A stretch of DNA of 64,000 nucleotides, taken from Sweltsa coloradensis. Taxonomy: Eukaryota > Arthropoda > Insecta > Plecoptera > Chloroperlidae. The position numbers and the translations under genes were made by a program. Below the pieces are notes generated by a model. The model worked only from the letters and a program-made list of their open reading frames with translations, searched no databases and was not told the origin of the DNA. Where the stretch lies: NCBI GenBank assembly GCA_024449915.1, contig JAMZAV010000899.1, positions 186,001 to 250,000 of the forward strand, read 5' to 3'. Position 1 is the stretch's first letter. Each line of letters opens with the position of its first letter. Positions 32,566-44,009 of this stretch are shown here, in pieces.

Positions 32566-32599
32566 ATTGAGGACACATGTGTGCGCGGACCTGAGGTTC

Positions 32600-33640
32600 G
32601 CTCCCTATTCCTTCATGTAGGTAATCTGAATATTCATGTTATACTGTTTGCCTGGAAATACATGATAACAGTACAATAATATTCATTCCAGTGGGGGTTG
32701 ACATTTCTTCGAATAACACGTTAAATTACATCGATATCCTTCAAGTCGTTAGCCATTCGTCATGCGAAAACACGAAACCAACAAACCAAAAATAATGAAA
32801 GTGTCTTTAGTTGGAATGAATAATGCAACATTTCAAACAAATCCCTTTAATTGTCTCTCAAGTATACGAGACGCGGTGGCTAAAACACTAAGCTACTTAC
32901 CTTCATAGAGATGCAGTAACGCTCCTGATGTTGAGATAAATCTGCAACATTTTAAGCTACCTCAAGCCTCCTACCTCATGGGCCCTCTATACCTAACTTT
33001 TTACCTTATTTTATCATTTTGTTAAAATGTTGTCTAATCTTCTTTCGCTTATTAAAAACTTAAATTTATCTGCAATAAAATTCAACAATGGTGTATTTTA
33101 ATTTCGTAAGGAATGTACTTTAATAACTAACTTCAATAGAAGGTGTTCCAGAATTTATTCTAGTTTTGTAAGGGGAATGGTTTTTCGCTCAGTCCTATGA
33201 CAAAATATATCCAAACAAGTATATTTGATACCATTTGCATATTTATTTGTTACTTCAATACTAGTGTTGCAATGAACTATAAATAGAAGTAGTAGAAAGT
33301 GTTTTTTTTAAGAATCATTTGACATTCTGAATGACAGTAATTTAATGGGAAATTCAAGGCACCCACACTGTTCATTAAAATAGGAGCTTAAAATATGTGT
33401 TTACACTGGCAATATCGAAGTATTTTTTGTTCAAGTTGTTGTTTGCAATGTTTGCACACAAAATGTAGTCTGTCTTAAAATCCTAACCAAAAGTGATATT
33501 AAAATAGTGCTGTTGCTAGTTGGTGGTCACAGGGTGGTGGCTACGGTGATGCCCCTGGTGGCAATAGCAACCTACTAGAGTGCGATGAAGCGAAAGTCAT
33601 GATGCAGGCTAATGAATTAAGTTAAATACGACATTCATGG
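32600..33640. other. No gene recognised
   Basis: AT-rich sequence with no supported gene or repeat. Confidence 0.45.
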
Positions 33641-33647
33641 GTTTTAA

Positions 33648-34290
33648 AGGGGTATTTAACCGCTAAACTCAAAAAATATATTTCATTCAGGCTAACTAGT
33701 AATGAATTTAGCAATTAACAGAAAAATTATTGGGGCCACCATGACCTCCCAAAAAATTGTCAAACATGACATTTTTCGAGCTAGGTCCCATCGGCAAAAA
33801 TCTCCCATAAGAAATAACATGGGGACGATATTTATGCCCCGTGACCTTGGGAGGATTTTGATCCAAAAAAATATTGGCCATTATTGACGTACTCGACAGC
33901 CTTTTCTGTAAATTCTCTATATTTTGTTTTGTAATTTGGGCAAGTAGTTCGGTCAAAATATGTTGATTACCAAGATGGGGTGTGATTTTGGAATGCATAT
34001 TTTTGCGTGTTTGAGGGTATATTTGGGCACAGTTTCAAGACACGATGTCATAAAGGGGCATTTTAGATTGGTACTACGCTCTAGTATCTATGTGGACCAA
34101 AAAAGAAGCAGGTTAAAGCCGATTTAGGAAATTTTCCAATACACCAATTTTCGCCAATTTCTGGATCAAAAAAATTAAAAAAATTGTGTTAAATCACAGT
34201 TACAAGATATAATTTTTTAAATGGTCATTTAAGTGTAGTATTGTGCTATAGATCACGTGGTAAAAATAATTTTTGGGGTTTTTAGCCCCT
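33648..34290. mobile_element. TTAA-flanked MITE (piggyBac-like), intact copy
   Basis: Flanked on both sides by TTAA (33644-33647 and 34291-34294), with terminal inverted repeats AGGGGTA... and ...TAGCCCCT. The 643-bp body is nearly identical to 9811-10451, with only scattered substitutions. No transposase is encoded. TTAA target site duplication is a hallmark of piggyBac elements, so mobilisation in trans by such a transposase is inferred. Confidence 0.85.
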
Positions 34291-34299
34291 TTAACTATT

Positions 34300-35035
34300 T
34301 ATTTTAACGACAAGCTACAATAAACATATGCATCTGATTTTTCCTAGTGTAAAAATAGAAAACAATTTGTATTGCAGTTCATATCAACTTTTTAAGCCAA
34401 TTTATAATAAATTTTAATTGTATTTAAAGTCACATTTTCTGTGGATGTTGTGTAAGTGAATGTGTTTGAATCTCTGAAAAGTGATAAAATTAATCACACC
34501 ATTTCCGGGTATTTGGATTAGTCACACAGCTCATTCGCATACTTTCTGCAGCTATAAAAATAAAACACTACTTTTATTACAGTTCAAAATAACTTTTGAA
34601 GCTTGTGTTATTGAATGAAGTAAATTAGATGAAAGATGTATTATTTTATTTGATGTAACATTTTGTTGTGTGCGTTTGAATATCTGACTGTATTAACCAT
34701 AATGGTACTACATTGAGCTCTCTCCCAATAGTGGCAAATGAAAAACACAGATTGAATTAAATACTAATGTATTAAATATTCTAGTTGCAAACCAATAATG
34801 AAAAATTGTGGAGAAAGGTTAAAGCTATGCCCTTGAAACTTCAACAATTCCATGCCTACGATGTTGCAAAACATTTCCTTCAATTGCTTATGTTAATTCT
34901 CAAATTCAAATTTTATTTTAAAAGCAATAATCTTGCTATCACCTTGAAAGAGAGAGATTGCGATTTGTTTTGTAACTTACATAATAATATATGATTGATT
35001 TGAAATTTTATTGGCTCATTCATTAATTTCTTTCA
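34300..35035. other. No gene recognised
   Basis: AT-rich spacer without supported features. Confidence 0.45.
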
Positions 35036-35039
35036 AACA

Positions 35040-35870
35040 GACCCGACTAAATGTCGTAAGAAGGTCCACTCAGCCTACATATAAATCCGGGGTTGAGGAG
35101 GTCCTGTTGCTAAGGGCAACCAGCTGCTTAGTTGTTGATCCTCATCATACTTTCTCTTTTACTCATAGACAATCAATCAGCAACGCGAAGTGCTATCAAT
35201 TATTTATATATGATGGCAGGAGTAGATGTCGTATGGAAGTGAAGGTTGGACTAAACAGCTAAACAGATAGAAATATAGAAATAGTTATTTCAAAAGTAGA
35301 TCCGAATAAAAATCAGAATTGTAATGTAGGGGATGTACAAAAAGGTGTATGAGCATGAATGAATGGATAAGTCTGGGCTTTACGTCTCATATGCGAACTA
35401 GCACTAACCAAGACGATGGACTATAAGGGGTAATATGCGAACCTAGGGGAAAGTGGGATGAACCTACACAACGGGGAAGGCCAATGCTGGACAGATCTAG
35501 CCACAGTCGACTCGAGACTGCAGACACACCGGAGCAGAAACCAGACACCTACGCTGCCTGTCCAAAAAGTAGGGAAATTAGGGAAGTGGAAGAGGGGGGG
35601 GGGGCTACTTGTTTCGGTGAGAAGACTTCTCCCCTTCTTACAGTTCCAGCATGAGTTAGGAGCTTGGAGGTATACGTGTTTGGGGCAAGAGGAATCCTTG
35701 GAAGAATATTATTATCTGGAGGAAATACTACATACCCACACGGGATCAAGTGTGAAAAGTGTTGTGCTGATAACAGATGTGTTAACCGAGTGTCACACCA
35801 AGTCTTCTATTAATGAAATGGCAAGAGAATATAATCAATAAAAGTCACGGCCTAATCTTCGTCCACGTTC
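35040..35870 (+). other. Unresolved region, probably degraded repeat
   Basis: An acceptor-like TTTCTTTCAAACAG at about 35040 precedes a frame reading RLNVVRRSTQPTYKSGVEEV. Further on, GGGCTTTACGTCTCAT (35370) resembles a word in the 5S-derived SINE at 52.7 kb, and GGGATGAACCTACACAAC (35455) recurs at 47840. A 127-codon frame at 35458-35841 has no recognisable domain. I favour repeat-derived sequence over a gene. Confidence 0.3.
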
Positions 35871-36004
35871 CCTCGCTTAGGTTAGTCTGAAAATAACAAG
35901 GTTGCACTACACAACACATTAAATATACGGATCACATACAATACAAGTATTTAATTAAATAACATATTTATCATTTCGTTATCATTTTGATAGTAAGAAT
36001 AACA

Positions 36005-36010
36005 TTTATT
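36005..36010 (-). terminator. Candidate poly(A) signal of the membrane-protein gene
   Basis: AATAAA on the minus strand about 340 bases after the TGA at 36352-36354. Confidence 0.3.
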
Positions 36011-36351
36011 ACACGTACACTAACGAGACATGGCCGACGTTACATAACATAATTTATATTGTACAACAAAGAAAATATATTATGCTTTCTTAATATAAGT
36101 TACATTAATACGTGCAGTAAGAAAACCTAGCCGTTAGCCAATACGAGCATAAACAATGAAAAACAAATCATATGTTTATATCATTACAATTATTTCGACC
36201 ATTCATAATATATAGGATATGTATATAGCACGTACATTAAATAACGGCATCACTTTCATTCACGTAGAAAGCAAAATATTTTTCCATGACTAACATTTAA
36301 TAATTCGTATACATCAAGCCAACAACAAGACGACATAAACACAAGTTCGAC

Positions 36352-36718
36352 TCAGACTAAGGTAATGTCGCATTGGTCTTCAACTCCCGTAACACTATCG
36401 CTCGCCATAGCGACGACAATGTGCGGCGTCTCGGCGTTGGCGCTCTCGCGAGGGCGGAATATTTGAGTATTTACTTTGCTGAAGTATGTGACGATCTCGT
36501 AGAAGACGTAAGAGATGGTGTCGCGACGTACGTAGCGCACGAGCAAGAACACTAGCGCGGTGGCGTAGAGGAGCAGCACTATCACGATGAAGATGATCGC
36601 GTTGCTGCCGACGTGTTTGTGCTCCTCGTGGATGTGGGCTATCTGGTCGGGGGAGGGGAGGGGGGATTGGAAGGGGGGCACGCCTGCCGACACGCCGACA
36701 TCGGACACGAGGAGAATT
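36352..36718 (-). CDS. Last exon of a single-pass membrane protein with PDZ-ligand-like tail
   Basis: GC-rich coding sequence in AT-rich DNA. On the minus strand it starts after an acceptor, ATTCTGAG, supplying the base that completes the glycine codon from exon 37670-37710, and ends at TGA. A proline-rich stretch (PPFQSPLPSPDQ) is followed by HIHEEHKHVGSN, a transmembrane helix of about 22 residues (NAIIFIVIVLLLYATALVFL), a positive stop RYVRRD, and a cytosolic tail. The last residues, CDITLV, end in T-L-V, which fits the class I PDZ-binding pattern. Topology by the positive-inside rule is N-out, C-in. An alternative acceptor at 36690 (GTCGGCAG) would not keep phase. I do not recognise the family; the general layout (one helix, short basic juxtamembrane, PDZ tail) resembles channel or receptor accessory subunits, which is only an analogy. 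Confidence 0.7.
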
Positions 36719-37139
36719 CTCAGAATACCATGATATTAAATCTAAGTAGGATAGAAATATCTCAGAAATTCAATCATTTTAAACATTCTAGGTAGCGATT
36801 TAGATATCAGGTTAAGTTGCAGGTGAACATATTAGCCTTAAACACCAAATTATTACTAAATTCCCTTATGCAATAACTTCTTATTGTTTCTGTTTATGCA
36901 TTCCCATGCTGCACAAGATAAAACCATATCAAAACAATCCAAAAAATTCTTAATCCCATTTAAAACATAATGTAAAGCATAAATTGAAACGCCAAAACGC
37001 CATCTTGAATAGGTCAGATTGACGCTTCAATTTGCTACGCTCGCGCCTGTACGGACGTATTGGAGACTGGGGATCTAGCCTACTATAGATGTTAAATATC
37101 ATTGATAAATACCATGTACATGACACTAAATTAGCGAGC

Positions 37140-37400
37140 GAAGATTCACTTTTCTGTCCGCCCGTCTGTGCGTGTGTCACGTCTAACGATAAAATCCGAA
37201 CACGACACCTGATTGACATGTGTTTTTTGTTTTCATTGCCCGTCAACAAGGATGATACAGAATGTTTTTGTGATACTGGGGGAATGAGGGAGTGGCTAAC
37301 TCTCCAGAAAGTTTGAACAATCATGACCCGGCACCTCCACCAAAACGTTCAACGAATTGCGAAATCTTTTATGGTATAGTCTTCTTCGACGATCTTTTTA
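37140..37400 (+). repeat. Dispersed repeat family D copy inside an intron
   Basis: Contains CTGTCCGCCCGTCTGTGCGT, GATAAAATCCGAACACGAC, AACAAGGATGATACAGAATG, and ends CCCGGCACCTCCACCAAAAC. It is the longest plus-oriented copy and closely matches 53620-53850. It lies within the predicted 951-base intron (36719-37669). Confidence 0.7.
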
Positions 37401-37669
37401 TAAATTAGCTTCGCTCCCTGTTTAAGGTTTTCCCTAACACGACTGGGGGTGGGACCCAGTGTAACTACCGTTTTTAATTAGTTAAACATTATTGAAGCAT
37501 ATATTTCAATCATTTGATTCTACACCACACGAATATATAATTAAAAATTAATTAATATCTAGAGTCTCCGAATCAACATTGTCGATACCGACGCCATCGA
37601 TGAGTGAATAATAGTAAATCCGTGATCATCATATTTTGAAGTGAAGAGCGCTGGTTGGCCACGACTTAC

Positions 37670-37710
37670 CCGCGGATGACAACAGCTTCGACAAAGCTGG
37701 TTCGGAGACA
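37670..37710 (-). CDS. Short internal exon of the membrane-protein gene
   Basis: A 41-base minus-strand exon between an acceptor (AAATTGTATTTAG) and a perfect donor, GCGG|GTAAGT. It reads CLRTSFVEAVVIR plus two bases of a glycine codon. It enters in phase 0 from exon 37896-38027 and leaves in phase 2, matching the terminal exon. The phase agreement on both sides supports it despite the short length. Confidence 0.5.
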
Positions 37711-37895
37711 CTAAATACAATTTATTTTGGAGTACGTAGCTGGGACAGCTCAGTCATGTTGTTGGAAAAATTTAAATCTCGAAAAAAAGAACATTCGTAA
37801 ATGACAATGTGCGAAAATTTGAAATAAATTAATAAATCATCAATGGGCATGGATTCAAAACTGATCAACACGCATATGAAATTCGAATAACATAC

Positions 37896-38027
37896 ATGCC
37901 TCATTTTAGCATATTGTGATTTGAGTGTCCGTTTCGAATCGTACCAGTCAGCTATAAATTTTGCATAGTTATTATAACCTTGCCCATGTTTGTTCATAGC
38001 ATATACCCAACCAAAGGCAATTACCAC
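37896..38027 (-). CDS. Internal exon of the membrane-protein gene
   Basis: A 132-base minus-strand exon (44 codons) between the acceptor TTAGTTCTTGTAG and the donor GGCAT|GTATGT. It reads VVIAFGWVYAMNKHGQGYNN then YAKFIADWYDSKRTLKSQYA and KMRH. The rich aromatic and basic content is typical of a conserved coding exon and unlike nearby chance frames; codon TAG just upstream rules out a longer in-frame exon. The start of the segment is hydrophobic. Earlier exons were not found and would lie to the right. Family not recognised. Confidence 0.6.
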
Positions 38028-40105
38028 CTACAAGAACTAACAGCCCTCATCAAAACTCAATCTCATGTGTATTATAAGTTTATAACTGGCTAGCTGGCTC
38101 TGCCTGTGCCACATCATTTCCTTGCTATTACAGCACAATCCACCTAGCCCTGGTTGCATAATGGACTTTTCCCCGCAAGAACATCATCAGTGTACTTTTT
38201 AGAGTCAACTCGATATTGGTTTCAACTCGAGGCATAAATGAACGATAACTAAGCTAATACACTTGCCAGAGCAAGTTGGTACACGAGTGTTATAATTAAT
38301 CCTTGGACATGGACACGTGCTCTTTAAAAAATAAAAATTCCATTAAATATTGTAAGAATGAAAAATATGAATTCTGAATTATGATAGATTTGATTGATGG
38401 AGCCAAAATGGAAACTAGACCGCTTCGCAAACGCTTCTTTTATATTATATATATATCCGTGTGGGTGGAAGAGCGTTTGGCCGTCTTCTTCCATTCCTAC
38501 ATTCCCCAAACTTCGTAATAGTGTGATTTTTGACCAAAAAAATGCTTTAATTGTACATAAAATCATAAGTATCTAAGTTAAAAGGTTTTGAAGGTTCTCT
38601 GAAAATTACATTTACATCAGACACAAGACACTTGTTCGTTACAAGCCTAACGAACAGACGAAATATTGACCATACAAATTTAAAAAATCGAAGAATGATT
38701 TTCATGAAAAATATTTTTTCGAATGAAACAATAAATGAAAACAAGTGTAAATTTAAATTCTGAATAAAAATTTGATTTAGAATGGAGTAGCCGTTTGCGA
38801 CAAAACAAAATATTCGTTATTTTTCTGAAGGAAGTCAAAATGAAGTCTTATTTCTCTTTCACTCATCCAATAAATATATCAAATACGGAGAAGTTAGTAA
38901 ACATTAATTCAACTGGTTTTTATGACAGAGTGGGTAAATTGATAGAGGGATTCATCTACATTTTTAAAACGTTCTGTAAATATGTTTTTGAATCTGAAAT
39001 AAGATTGTAAGCCAAGAGAAAAAACACTAAGTCGGAGAGGTGGTTGATTTGTTAATATTCCTCTTAGAGAAACGGTAATGAACGTGGGTGTGTTCGAGGG
39101 TATGGCTGTCTTGATGTGATTAACTCACAAGAATACACTCTACAATGTGTCAAGTGTTGACAAAATAAGTAGGTGATTACATCCGGAGACACGATCCGGG
39201 ATCAATCAACATACACACAATTTATGTACATGCATAAGACATGTACAGATGCGTTGATATTTAGCAATTGAGTTTAACTTCAATTGAAACATATACAATA
39301 GTATTTGACTGTAAACAGCAATGCTTTTCCTTTTCTCACATAGGAAACCTATACCAAGGAACAGCTTTCAGTCAGAATTGCAGGTGCAATGATACAATAC
39401 GTTTTTGTTTGGTAGTAACGCCAAACTGTCACACTTCTATACGTAAAAGAGATAATACAATTTAAATACCCTAAATTTGTAATTTAATTTTGCACGGATG
39501 CATGTGAAGTGACGAAGAACGATCATGTAAATTAGCTGATATCAGCTTCAAGCTCGAAAATCAGGGTGTGAAAATCATGTGCACGTGCATATGAATTAAC
39601 ACGAGCCACGTACACCATGAATACGAAGTAAAATTCACAAGGAACAAAAACCAGTCGATGGATTTATGGTACTTCATTTCATGTTTATTTCACACGGAAT
39701 ATAACACTACAGTATGTAAGCATGAACAATTAAAGCTTAACTCCCCACAAAGCGTCGAGTTATAATGCCTTTGAGAACCAGCCGCATAGAACAAACTGTT
39801 AGTCATTAGAAATTAATAAAGGCCTTCTTAGATTTATTAATTAATTATAGTAATTGCTAAACTAAGGCAAGAAAATAATTCGTGTGAGAGGCTTTTTGAC
39901 AGGTCACACCACCAGAAATCTGGGTTGGTATGTTAAAATGTCACCTTCGTCGACTTGATATTTGAATTGAATGTAATTTAGTAAAGAATAAAACAGTGAT
40001 CTTGAGTTTCTATATATTGTACGTAAGTACATTTTGTATACATTTACCTATCTAGATGCATCTGATTTATTGTATATGTATACACTCTCTTTCATAAAGT
40101 ATAAT
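38028..40105. other. No further exon found
   Basis: The 5' part of the membrane-protein gene should lie to the right of 38027, but I could not pick a phase-compatible exon. A sequence like CCGCTTCGCAAACGCTTC at 38417 recurs at 42955, and a SINE-like CTTTCAGTCAGAATTGCAGG lies near 39365. The rest is AT-rich. Confidence 0.4.
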
Positions 40106-40111
40106 GATTAC

Positions 40112-40600
40112 ATGGGCGTCCACAGGGGGCGGGGGGGGGGGGGGAGAGGGAGGCAAGGGGTTGTTGGCCCCCTTTGCAATGTGACGAGAACCGATTTTAT
40201 AATGCAAAGTAAAGTCAATATATGACAATTATTTACGTCAAAGGCACTTCATCTTTCCATTAAATCTCTGTAAAATCCGCCTTGAAGATAAAACATGACG
40301 ACTTTTTTTCGAAATATACAAATTGAAACCTAAATTGGAAAATTTTCAAACTCAAATAGCAAAATTATCTGTATTCCAAAAATGCGAACAATATAATTTT
40401 ATTTTTAACGTCTAGGTAACTTCATCTTTCCTTTCAAAATAATACCTCAGATCGCTGTAAAAGACGTCTTGAGGATAAAATAACTCGCAAAAATGTTCGC
40501 CCCCAGCCGCCATGCTCAGATACAAGATTACATTTTGTCAATTTAGTATACAGAATTACCCTGGGGGGGGGGGGCTGGCGCAACCCTAAAGGTGTAATAT
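40112..40600 (+). mobile_element. G-run-edged transposon remnant
   Basis: Starts ATGGGCGTCCACAGGGGGCG with a long G run and ends in another G run (40562-40573). Internally, two blocks sharing ACTTCATCTTTCC and AAGATAAAA/AGGATAAAA (about 40246-40300 and 40420-40480) are imperfect direct repeats. It is followed by a short family D end (GCCCGGCACCTCCACCAAAG at 40603). No ORF. Confidence 0.4.
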
Positions 40601-40639
40601 GTGAGCCCGGCACCTCCACCAAAGAGAGGTCGAAAGACA

Positions 40640-41890
40640 CGTGTAATAATGGTTGATTTAGATCCCTATTTTGGCTACTTCCCGGGTCCCATACGTATGT
40701 AAGTTTTAATTTTGAAATGTACCAATTACATCTCAATTCATCCTTTCACTGATGTAATTGTATGTATCCGTTTTCTGTTTTTGAAAGACTTTCCTAGATA
40801 CTTATAGATAAGTCTTAAAGACTCAAAGTCTCAAATTGTTATTGTAGTTTTGAACCTAAATTAATAATGCAATTTTTCTGTCCAGAAGCCGTTGGGTGGA
40901 AATAAGATGAAAATAAGCCTGTCGTCTTAAGTGAGATTCATACTTCCTGTACCTGATCTCCATCCAAGTCAAAATCTTAGACCTTGGGCAATAGAAAAAA
41001 CCCTTTATGCCCCAAACAACAATAATGTTGATGAGATGTTGTGGGCTTTCACGACCTGTAGTTGAGATTTGAATTATACTGGGGCCCAAGACAACTAAAA
41101 CTCATAAGTAAGTTAATCGGTAGCACCGATCACGTTGCCAATTAACATTGAAAGTGACTATGCTAACATTAAAACAATTTGAGATTGGTACTCAAACAAC
41201 TAACTAAAACTAAATTACGACTTGTTCTCAGGAGGAAACACGATTGTTATTACAACAGCTTGGTATCAGTACTGTGAATGTTACGCCGTGAAATGTATTA
41301 AGCATCTGGGCTGAATTATTGACATGCAGTTCTCGTTGACGAATTATAAATACACAGAATAACAAACAAATGGATCAAAAGATCCTATATCCAGCGTAAT
41401 TCATAAATATGCAAGAAAATTAACAGGATTTGCATAAGAGCGATTCTCGAATACTACCCAGCTATAATAAACTCCGTTACAAAGTAGAATCTAAGCAAAA
41501 TGAGATTCAAGTCAACATTGAGCTTTACATAACTATCAGAAACTCGTAAACAGTGTTTAATACCCAATTAATGCAATTACGAGGAATTGCTGAGGTTGGC
41601 ACGGGAAAGCTCACGCTCCGGCTTTCTGTTGACTGGAGCTGAAAGGTTAATAATATCGTTTTCATATTTCACACCAACGTTAATGAAGAAACGTCAAATT
41701 GATATCCATTCTCGGTTGCAAATTAAACGCCTTAAACAAACATGGCAAATCGAGATAACAACATAGAAAGTCGAAAAATGAAAATCCAAACATGAGTTTC
41801 GATTCGTTAAATTCTCACTATATCAAACTAAGGTTGCAGCCAATTAACCCGTCCGTCCAAACTGATTTAAACAGTATAATATAAACCGTT
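40640..41890. other. No gene recognised
   Basis: AT-rich spacer without a supported gene or repeat. Confidence 0.4.
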
Positions 41891-41894
41891 TCTT

Positions 41895-42130
41895 CCCAGC
41901 TTTCAAATCTTGTAGTTGGTGGAGGTGCCGAGTTTAAGAAGGAATAAAATGTAATTACAGTTCCTTGCGTTATCCAGGTGGAAGTGCTAATTCCTTAGTA
42001 TTAAAATTTTCGTGGGGGCCAGCCCCCCTTCCCCCAACTTCCAGGGTCACCAAAAACATTGTGTGTGTCCCTTGTTGAAGGACAATATCAACAAAAAAAA
42101 CAAAACCGCATATCACTTGGAGGTATGTTT
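41895..42130 (-). repeat. Dispersed repeat family D, reverse copy
   Basis: Begins TTGGTGGAGGTGCCGAG (reverse of the family's CACCTCCACCAA end), passes through a G/C-rich block at 42014-42030 and ACCAAAAACATTGTGTG, then GACAATATCAACAAAAAA. The order is the reverse of the plus copies. Confidence 0.6.
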
Positions 42131-42945
42131 CTTTTCGTGAGACGTAACACATTCATTCCTAGACAACAGACGGCCGGCTATAAACGTAATGCATATAGGA
42201 GAGCTTTGCTGAAAGCATATTGCATGGATGCAATACGCTTTCATCATAATGTTCACTTGAAATATGAGGAATATTACGTAAACCCTCGTACTAAACAAAC
42301 AATCAGAAAGCAGAGCGTCTAAATTCATCTCCTGCTAGCCGGCGAGTACACTTCATCCGGCCACACATCGATTCCCTGACACTAATTAGGCCATACGACA
42401 TAATCAACGCAGTTCCTAACAACAGATATCCAGCTTTACACACATACTTACTCACCTGGCAAACTAAATCTGCGTTCCCTCAACCACAATGATATGTTTG
42501 TCCAAAGAGTAAATAAAGGGGGAAAAACTGAAAAAAGATAATTAAAACTTTTACAGCCAACCATCCGGGTCCAATTAGTCCATGATTAATAAGGATGTGG
42601 AATAGTGGCGTATGAGTTTTGAAATATGTGGCATTGTTCGCCATACAATTTTGTTATTGATACATTTATAAATTGCAAACCGAATGTCAGACTGTTCGTC
42701 TAATAGCCTTATTTGTGTTCTGAAAAGTTAACAATTTCTGAATCTTGTTATAGAGCTTATTTTGTGTAAGATTTTATTTTACATCAATCATTATATTCTT
42801 ATTTTTAAAATGTATAATTATCTTATAATTATTAAGTTTCTTTATGTAGTTTTAGGGCACTCAACAGTAGAGTTATCAGTGTAGTTGTGTGAAATTAATG
42901 AGAATCGAACTTAAATATCTATCAATCTATTTTTCTATTGTAATA
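42131..42945. other. No gene recognised
   Basis: A small hairpin, GAAAGCATATTGCATGGATG-CAATACGCTTTC, lies at 42211. The 87-codon frame at 42059-42322 overlaps repeat D and is not supported as a gene. Confidence 0.4.
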
Positions 42946-42949
42946 ACTA

Positions 42950-43500
42950 GGCCGCTTCGCGAACGCTTTTTTTAGTCGCGTTGATGGATGAGCTTTTTAA
43001 ATAACTTTTTAGTTTCCGTGGGATCTCTTTACTTTTGCAAGTTCTTTTTGAACGCATTGTGGGTGATTGTTGTCAAGTTTCTATTGTTACTTGTTACTTG
43101 TTATTATATACCTCAAAAAACTTATATTAAAACCTTTATTTCTATGGATTTTGGCTAACTTTTCCAACTTTCTATTTCAAAAGGTACTACATCACCATAA
43201 CCTTAATGTCCATGTAAAATATGAACGTTGTAGCCCCACCCGTTTAGTCAGAATCGGCCCAAATGTCACGAAAATATCGCAATGAACACCGAAAAAAATC
43301 GTAAAAGTACGATATTCAAGAAAAAACATTTCTTCGATTGAACCCAAAAACGTTGCAGGTCTAAGTTCAGAGATATCGAAGGTCCCCTCCAGTTTTCGCA
43401 TATGCCGTTAGCCCGGAAGAGAGCGAACAAACAGACAAAACTACAAACAAAAAAAAAACAAAAAAAACATTGGAGCTACATTTTTTGAGGGGTCAGTGAA
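42950..43500 (+). repeat. Dispersed repeat family E, longest copy
   Basis: The stretch TTGTCAAGTTTCTATTGTTA to CCCACCCGTTTAGTCAGAAT (43070-43250) is collinear with 61376-61555, and the later part, with GTTGCAGGTCTAAGTTCAG, GAGAGCGAACAAACAGAC and a T-rich end, is collinear with 20990-21215. It ends near CTTCGCTTCGCTCATCCAAT. Probably the 3' part of an old retroelement; no coding frame. Confidence 0.6.
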
Positions 43501-43571
43501 ATTGAAGTCTTCGCTTCGCTCATCCAATCATGATATGTGTCTGCAAAATGCATTAACAGTGCATTTAAAAA

Positions 43572-43755
43572 AAATATCTTGGGAATCCTGCCTATGGACG
43601 ATTGCATGCTTTTCTTCAGGTGTCTATCTAGGTATGTTGGAGCTAGGGCAGTTGTGAAAGGAATGTCCATGTGAAATAGGATTTAAACCCTTGAACTCGC
43701 ATTAGCAACTGAAGGAAACATTGGAAAATACTTCCAATCCTGATTGCCGGTGATA
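43572..43755 (-). mobile_element. tRNA-derived SINE, head-truncated
   Basis: Body landmarks CTTCAGGTGTCTATCTAGGT, GCATTAGCAACTGAAGG, ACTTCCAATCCTGATTGCCG are in family order. The copy stops at the point where the tRNA-like head should start. Confidence 0.6.
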
Positions 43756-43756
43756 A

Positions 43757-44005
43757 TAATAATTTTTGTGGGAAGCCTGCCCAGGGTGCAAATCATGCCC
43801 CTCTTCAGGTGTCAATTGAACAATTGTGAAGGGATGTTCGAGGGCTGTTTTAGAGGGCTCAATCTCTTGCATTCGCATTAATGACTGAGGAAAACCTTGG
43901 AAAAACTTCAGTCAGGATTTCCGGTCTCGACGGGGTTTGAACCAGGAACCGCCCTAATCAAAGTTTCTTGCGTAACGCTTGAGCTATACAAGTGTTGGTC
44001 ATAAA
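43757..44005 (-). mobile_element. tRNA-derived SINE, near full length
   Basis: Contains CATGCCCCTCTTCAGGTG, AGGGCTGTTTTAGAGGGC, TTGCATTCGCATTAATGACT, CTTCAGTCAGGATTTCCGGT, then a B-box region (GGGGTTTGAACCAGG) and CGCTTGAGCTATACAAGTG. Lies directly after the previous copy in the same orientation. Confidence 0.75.
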
Positions 44006-44009
44006 TTGC

